The notes beneath the pieces are model-generated. The model did not search any database, was not told the origin of the DNA, and worked only from the letters and a program-made list of their open reading frames with translations. From NCBI GenBank assembly GCA_019918135.1, contig WBZZ01004819.1:17501-81500 (forward strand): 64,000 bases of DNA, read 5' to 3'. The DNA is from Paulinella micropora. Lineage: Eukaryota > Cercozoa > Imbricatea > Euglyphida > Paulinellidae. Below, in pieces: positions 61,742 to 64,000 of this stretch (position 1 is the stretch's first letter; each line of letters starts with the position of its first letter). The position numbers and the translations under genes were made by a program.

Positions 61742-62917
61742 CTAAGTACTGGCACTGCGACCGTCGCCGGGGGTATATTGTCTTACTACCTTTAGCACTG
61801 GGACTCCCAGCTCGCGCAAGCGGGGCTGCAGCCTGGCCCGCACTTGCTCTTCCGCCGCCAAGTAGCCGCGGGGCGTGTAGATCGTTTGCTGGTCGAACAA
61901 GGAAAATGTCTCGTCCAGCACTGTCCTGGCCCTCGGGTAAGGGGGCAGAGAAATGACTATTTGGTGGAGGCGGGAGGGAGCGTACGCCGCCCAGAGGTCC
62001 GCAAAGAGCGTAGAGACCACTCCGCCCGCCTCGGCGGCATGTCCTTGCGCAATGGGCAAGACATGCCGCCGGATGCCACCGACCCAGAGCTCCCGGGCGC
62101 CCGCCAGCTGCCCTCTGCGCTCTTGCGCATCCACGGGCCAGTAGAACACGGTCCCCAGTTTCCAGTCGTGGTGCCGAGTGGACGCCTCGCTGACGTGGAC
62201 GTGCCCCAAATTCTCCACGTACCACACTTCGCTCTTCTTCAGGAGAAATCTGCTGTCCTCATAATGCAGCTGTAGGAGCCCGTTGTCTCGGCCGCCCGGG
62301 CAAAACTCCTTTTCCAAGCGGAGCCAGCGTTCCGGGTGCTCTGCTATTTCATCTAGCACTTCGTACATTTTCTCTAGCAGCTTTTTTACGTTGGCAGTAG
62401 GGCGTGGGTGCGTGATGGCCGCTGTTTCTTCTTGCTCCGTCATCCGGCCAGCGCGCTCGTATCCTGCTTGCACGTATTGGCTGTAGAGAAAGTCCCAGAC
62501 TTCCGGGGAGACTGGCTCCGCGCTGGGCTCGAGCCACTCGAGCTGCGTATAGTTGCAGATCAGAGGAGGCACCCTGTGCTCAAAACCTTTTTGCGCGCGT
62601 TGCCACGCCCCGAAGCGCAGCCAGGCAAGCGGTGTGTAGCAGGGCCCGGCGCGGCCTTGCTGGGCAGACCGGTTGGCAATGTCTCTGACTTCCGGCCTGG
62701 CACTGTTCCACGCCGCCCGTTCGTTGCTAGCCCGGTAAATCGTCTGCAGCTCTGAGCAGGAGCGGATCGACTCCAAAAACACTGCCCAGAACACGATCTC
62801 CCGCACGGCTACCTGTGCGACAAAAGCGCTGTGCTTTTCTTCGCCTCGCACAAGCAGCTCGGCCACGGGGCGGCGGGGCCGGCCCCGGAAGCAACGCGGG
62901 CAAGGCAAAGAAGACAT
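61742..62917 (-). CDS. Hypothetical 391-residue protein
   Basis: The ATG at 62917 follows a G-run plus AT-rich leader with ggtttcccc-like sequence (62925-62970). The N-terminus has CPRC, then helical Trp/Arg-rich sequence, a Glu-rich helix (KKLLEKMYEVLDEIAEHPE), and a strand-rich region with YFWPV-like and His-Asp residues (ASTRHHDWKLGTVFYW). The end of the frame is near GTAGTAAG, which could be a 5' splice site. The DNA just past the stop (61690-61730) resembles a 40-base stretch in 54193-54232. No known family. Confidence 0.45.
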   Translation of the reverse strand: MSSLPCPRCFRGRPRRPVAELLVRGEEKHSAFVAQVAVREIVFWAVFLESIRSCSELQTIYRASNERAAWNSARPEVRDIANRSAQQGRAGPCYTPLAWLRFGAWQRAQKGFEHRVPPLICNYTQLEWLEPSAEPVSPEVWDFLYSQYVQAGYERAGRMTEQEETAAITHPRPTANVKKLLEKMYEVLDEIAEHPERWLRLEKEFCPGGRDNGLLQLHYEDSRFLLKKSEVWYVENLGHVHVSEASTRHHDWKLGTVFYWPVDAQERRGQLAGARELWVGGIRRHVLPIAQGHAAEAGGVVSTLFADLWAAYAPSRLHQIVISLPPYPRARTVLDETFSLFDQQTIYTPRGYLAAEEQVRARLQPRLRELGVPVLKVVRQYTPGDGRSAST

Positions 62918-63075
62918 GTACTTTGGGGGGGGGGGGGTTTCTCTTACCTTTTTTTGGTTTTTTTTGAAGACTAAACATTTCAAAACGAGACTGAATTTCA
63001 TTTCTGTGTGCGTAGCTCTGAAAGCCTCCTGCCCCCCCCCTCCCCGCCCCCCACACCCTTCCGCGCCAGACAGAT

Positions 63076-63609
63076 ATGAAAATAGGAAAAGATGAAAACC
63101 TTGAAGGTATAACATATACAAGTTTTATTCCAATATTGGTCAGTGCTTTTCAACACGTGGCGGAAAAGGTGATTAATTTAGAAAAAGAAAATAAACTTTT
63201 ACTCAATATATTACAAGACCAAGCAAACCAATTAGCAGAAATCCAGCGGAAGTATTCCCTTCTAATGCCCCCTAGATTACACCCACCACCACCAATCATA
63301 GAGACGGAAGACCTCACACCAGAGTTGAAGAACCGTGTTTTAGACCTCTCGCTAAAGAATGAGGAAAAAAAAATTGACCACGAATTGGAAGATAACTGGT
63401 CGTGCTGTTGTATAAAAAACAGACCGACCGACAGCAGAATGATTAAGTATCTTTTTCAAATGGCTATCATTATAGCAATCATTACAATTTGTTTAGCAAA
63501 ACTCGCTTATCATTACTTGCCGTGCGAGCAGACTAATGTCTATGTCGGTATCCTTACACTCTTAATCGGCATCGTGCTTCCTTCTCCTTCTTCTAGCTCA
63601 AAGAAGTGA
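63076..63609 (+). CDS. S74-tip-like helical segment with coiled coil and two membrane helices
   Basis: The frame starts at the boundary. It reads LEGITYTSFIPILVSAF, the helix that follows the S74 chaperone core in phage-type fibres, then a heptad region (LEKENKLLLNILQDQANQL), a Pro-rich linker, CCC and two hydrophobic segments (MAIIIAIITICLAKLAY and VGILTLLIGIVL). Part of the AT-rich element. The N-terminal part of the domain is not in this block. Anchoring of a tip segment to a membrane is unusual. Confidence 0.5.
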   Translation: MKIGKDENLEGITYTSFIPILVSAFQHVAEKVINLEKENKLLLNILQDQANQLAEIQRKYSLLMPPRLHPPPPIIETEDLTPELKNRVLDLSLKNEEKKIDHELEDNWSCCCIKNRPTDSRMIKYLFQMAIIIAIITICLAKLAYHYLPCEQTNVYVGILTLLIGIVLPSPSSSSKK

Positions 63610-63867
63610 GCATTCATACAAATATATTTTATACCAAGAACTGTCGCTGGCACAGATTAGCGGGATAGCTTCATCCCAACTAACACACCAATCACTCATC
63701 GGCTTATATACACATTTAAATTTTGTTTCTTTTCCTTTTTGAGTACAATAAAAACAACTTTCATTCTTTTTTTCGCTGACCCGTGAATAGAAATCACAGG
63801 CGGTCCGAGCAGAAATATTAATTAATAAAAAGTTTATGAGTAGTAATATAGAGGGCATCACAATCAA
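63598..63867 (-). CDS. Secreted Cys-rich protein, 89 residues
   Basis: The ATG at 63867 gives a signal peptide (MPSILLLINFLLINISA) and a mature part of about 65 residues with seven cysteines (including CFYC) and several Trp/Tyr. Disulfide-bonded small secreted proteins occur in algal viruses and Polinton-like elements; the role could be cell-surface binding. The frame converges on the previous gene and overlaps its 3' end by about 12 bases. Intact in what is visible. Confidence 0.5.
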   Translation of the reverse strand: MIVMPSILLLINFLLINISARTACDFYSRVSEKKNESCFYCTQKGKETKFKCVYKPMSDWCVSWDEAIPLICASDSSWYKIYLYECSLL

Positions 63868-63880
63868 AACCAGTGGAGGT

Positions 63881-64000
63881 ATGGCAGACTATAAATACCA
63901 AAAAATTATTTTTCTGAGTAATGATTTTGTTGGCAATAGCAAGACATTCGACAAAAGCATTCAAATGAACTTTACACCAACCAGAATGAATGTTAAGTTT
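63881..64000 (+). CDS. Start of a gene open to the right edge (partial)
   Basis: ATG at 63881, 40 codons open to the window end. The sequence (KIIFLSNDFVGN, SIQMNFTPTRMNVKF) resembles the strand-rich start of a structural protein, but too little is visible to name it. It belongs to AT block D and shares a short divergent spacer (63868-63880) with the secreted-protein gene. Confidence 0.4.
   Translation, partial: MADYKYQKIIFLSNDFVGNSKTFDKSIQMNFTPTRMNVKF

Larger units (their letters stand above)
63071..64000. mobile_element. AT-rich Polinton-like/virophage-like element D (cut by right edge)
   Basis: From 63.07 kb the sequence turns AT-rich again. It carries a frame with a fibre-tip-like segment and membrane helices, a secreted Cys-rich protein and the start of a third gene open to the edge. 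The left end has the 10-mer acagatatga, which is also present, inverted, at the 31.97 kb end of element C, so D and C look like parts of the same element. Virus-like fossil; what is visible has few breaks. Confidence 0.55.

Noticed and set aside
1-64000. Capsid protein, packaging ATPase, protease or DNA polymerase B in either block
   Set aside because: I looked for their motifs on both strands and saw none, so capsid status of the elements is not shown by this window.

Overview
The window is a mosaic of two kinds of DNA. About 47 kb (10.19-31.97 and 37.59-63.07 kb) is GC-rich, dense in mostly intronless genes on both strands. Gaps between genes hold purine/pyrimidine tracts and long G or C runs. 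Its genes look like those of a large eukaryotic DNA virus or an integrated copy of one: MYND zinc fingers, F-box and BTB proteins, C2H2 fingers, an HNH nuclease, a Zn-ribbon/PD-(D/E)XK protein, an AAA+ ATPase, and secreted or membrane glycoproteins with PKD and BspA-like domains. I see no major capsid protein, polymerase or packaging ATPase, so I cannot name a lineage or say whether this is a free virus genome or a copy in a protist or alga chromosome.

About 16 kb is AT-rich (1-9.7, 31.97-37.59 and 63.07-64.0 kb) and resembles Polinton-like viruses or virophages. It carries a primase-helicase, small CxxC proteins, an rve-type integrase, a tyrosine recombinase with telomere-resolvase-like features, a long repeat-built fibre with an S74-type tip domain, and a secreted Cys-rich protein. 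These pieces are broken fossils with several breaks each, and both window edges cut them.

Layout: AT block A (1-9.7 kb) ends in a 401-base palindrome next to the recombinase gene, then TA and TCTA microsatellites. GC block B1 (10.2-31.97 kb) holds surface glycoproteins, a nuclease, a BTB protein and an array of hairpin repeats. AT block C (31.97-37.59 kb) holds the fibre, small proteins and integrase. GC block B2 (37.59-63.07 kb) holds the ATPase, zinc-finger, F-box, MYND and HNH genes. AT block D (63.07-64 kb) holds more of the AT-rich element.

The C and D boundaries share the 10-mer acagatatga in opposite orientation. This fits an inversion of 31.97-63.07 kb. Before it, one GC island of about 47 kb would have been flanked by AT-rich sequence.

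Many GC-block genes change reading frame, often near homopolymers. Uncorrected long-read indels, young decay and (in at least one place) short GT-AG introns are all possible causes. For broken virus-like genes only the whole span and a rough number of breaks are given.
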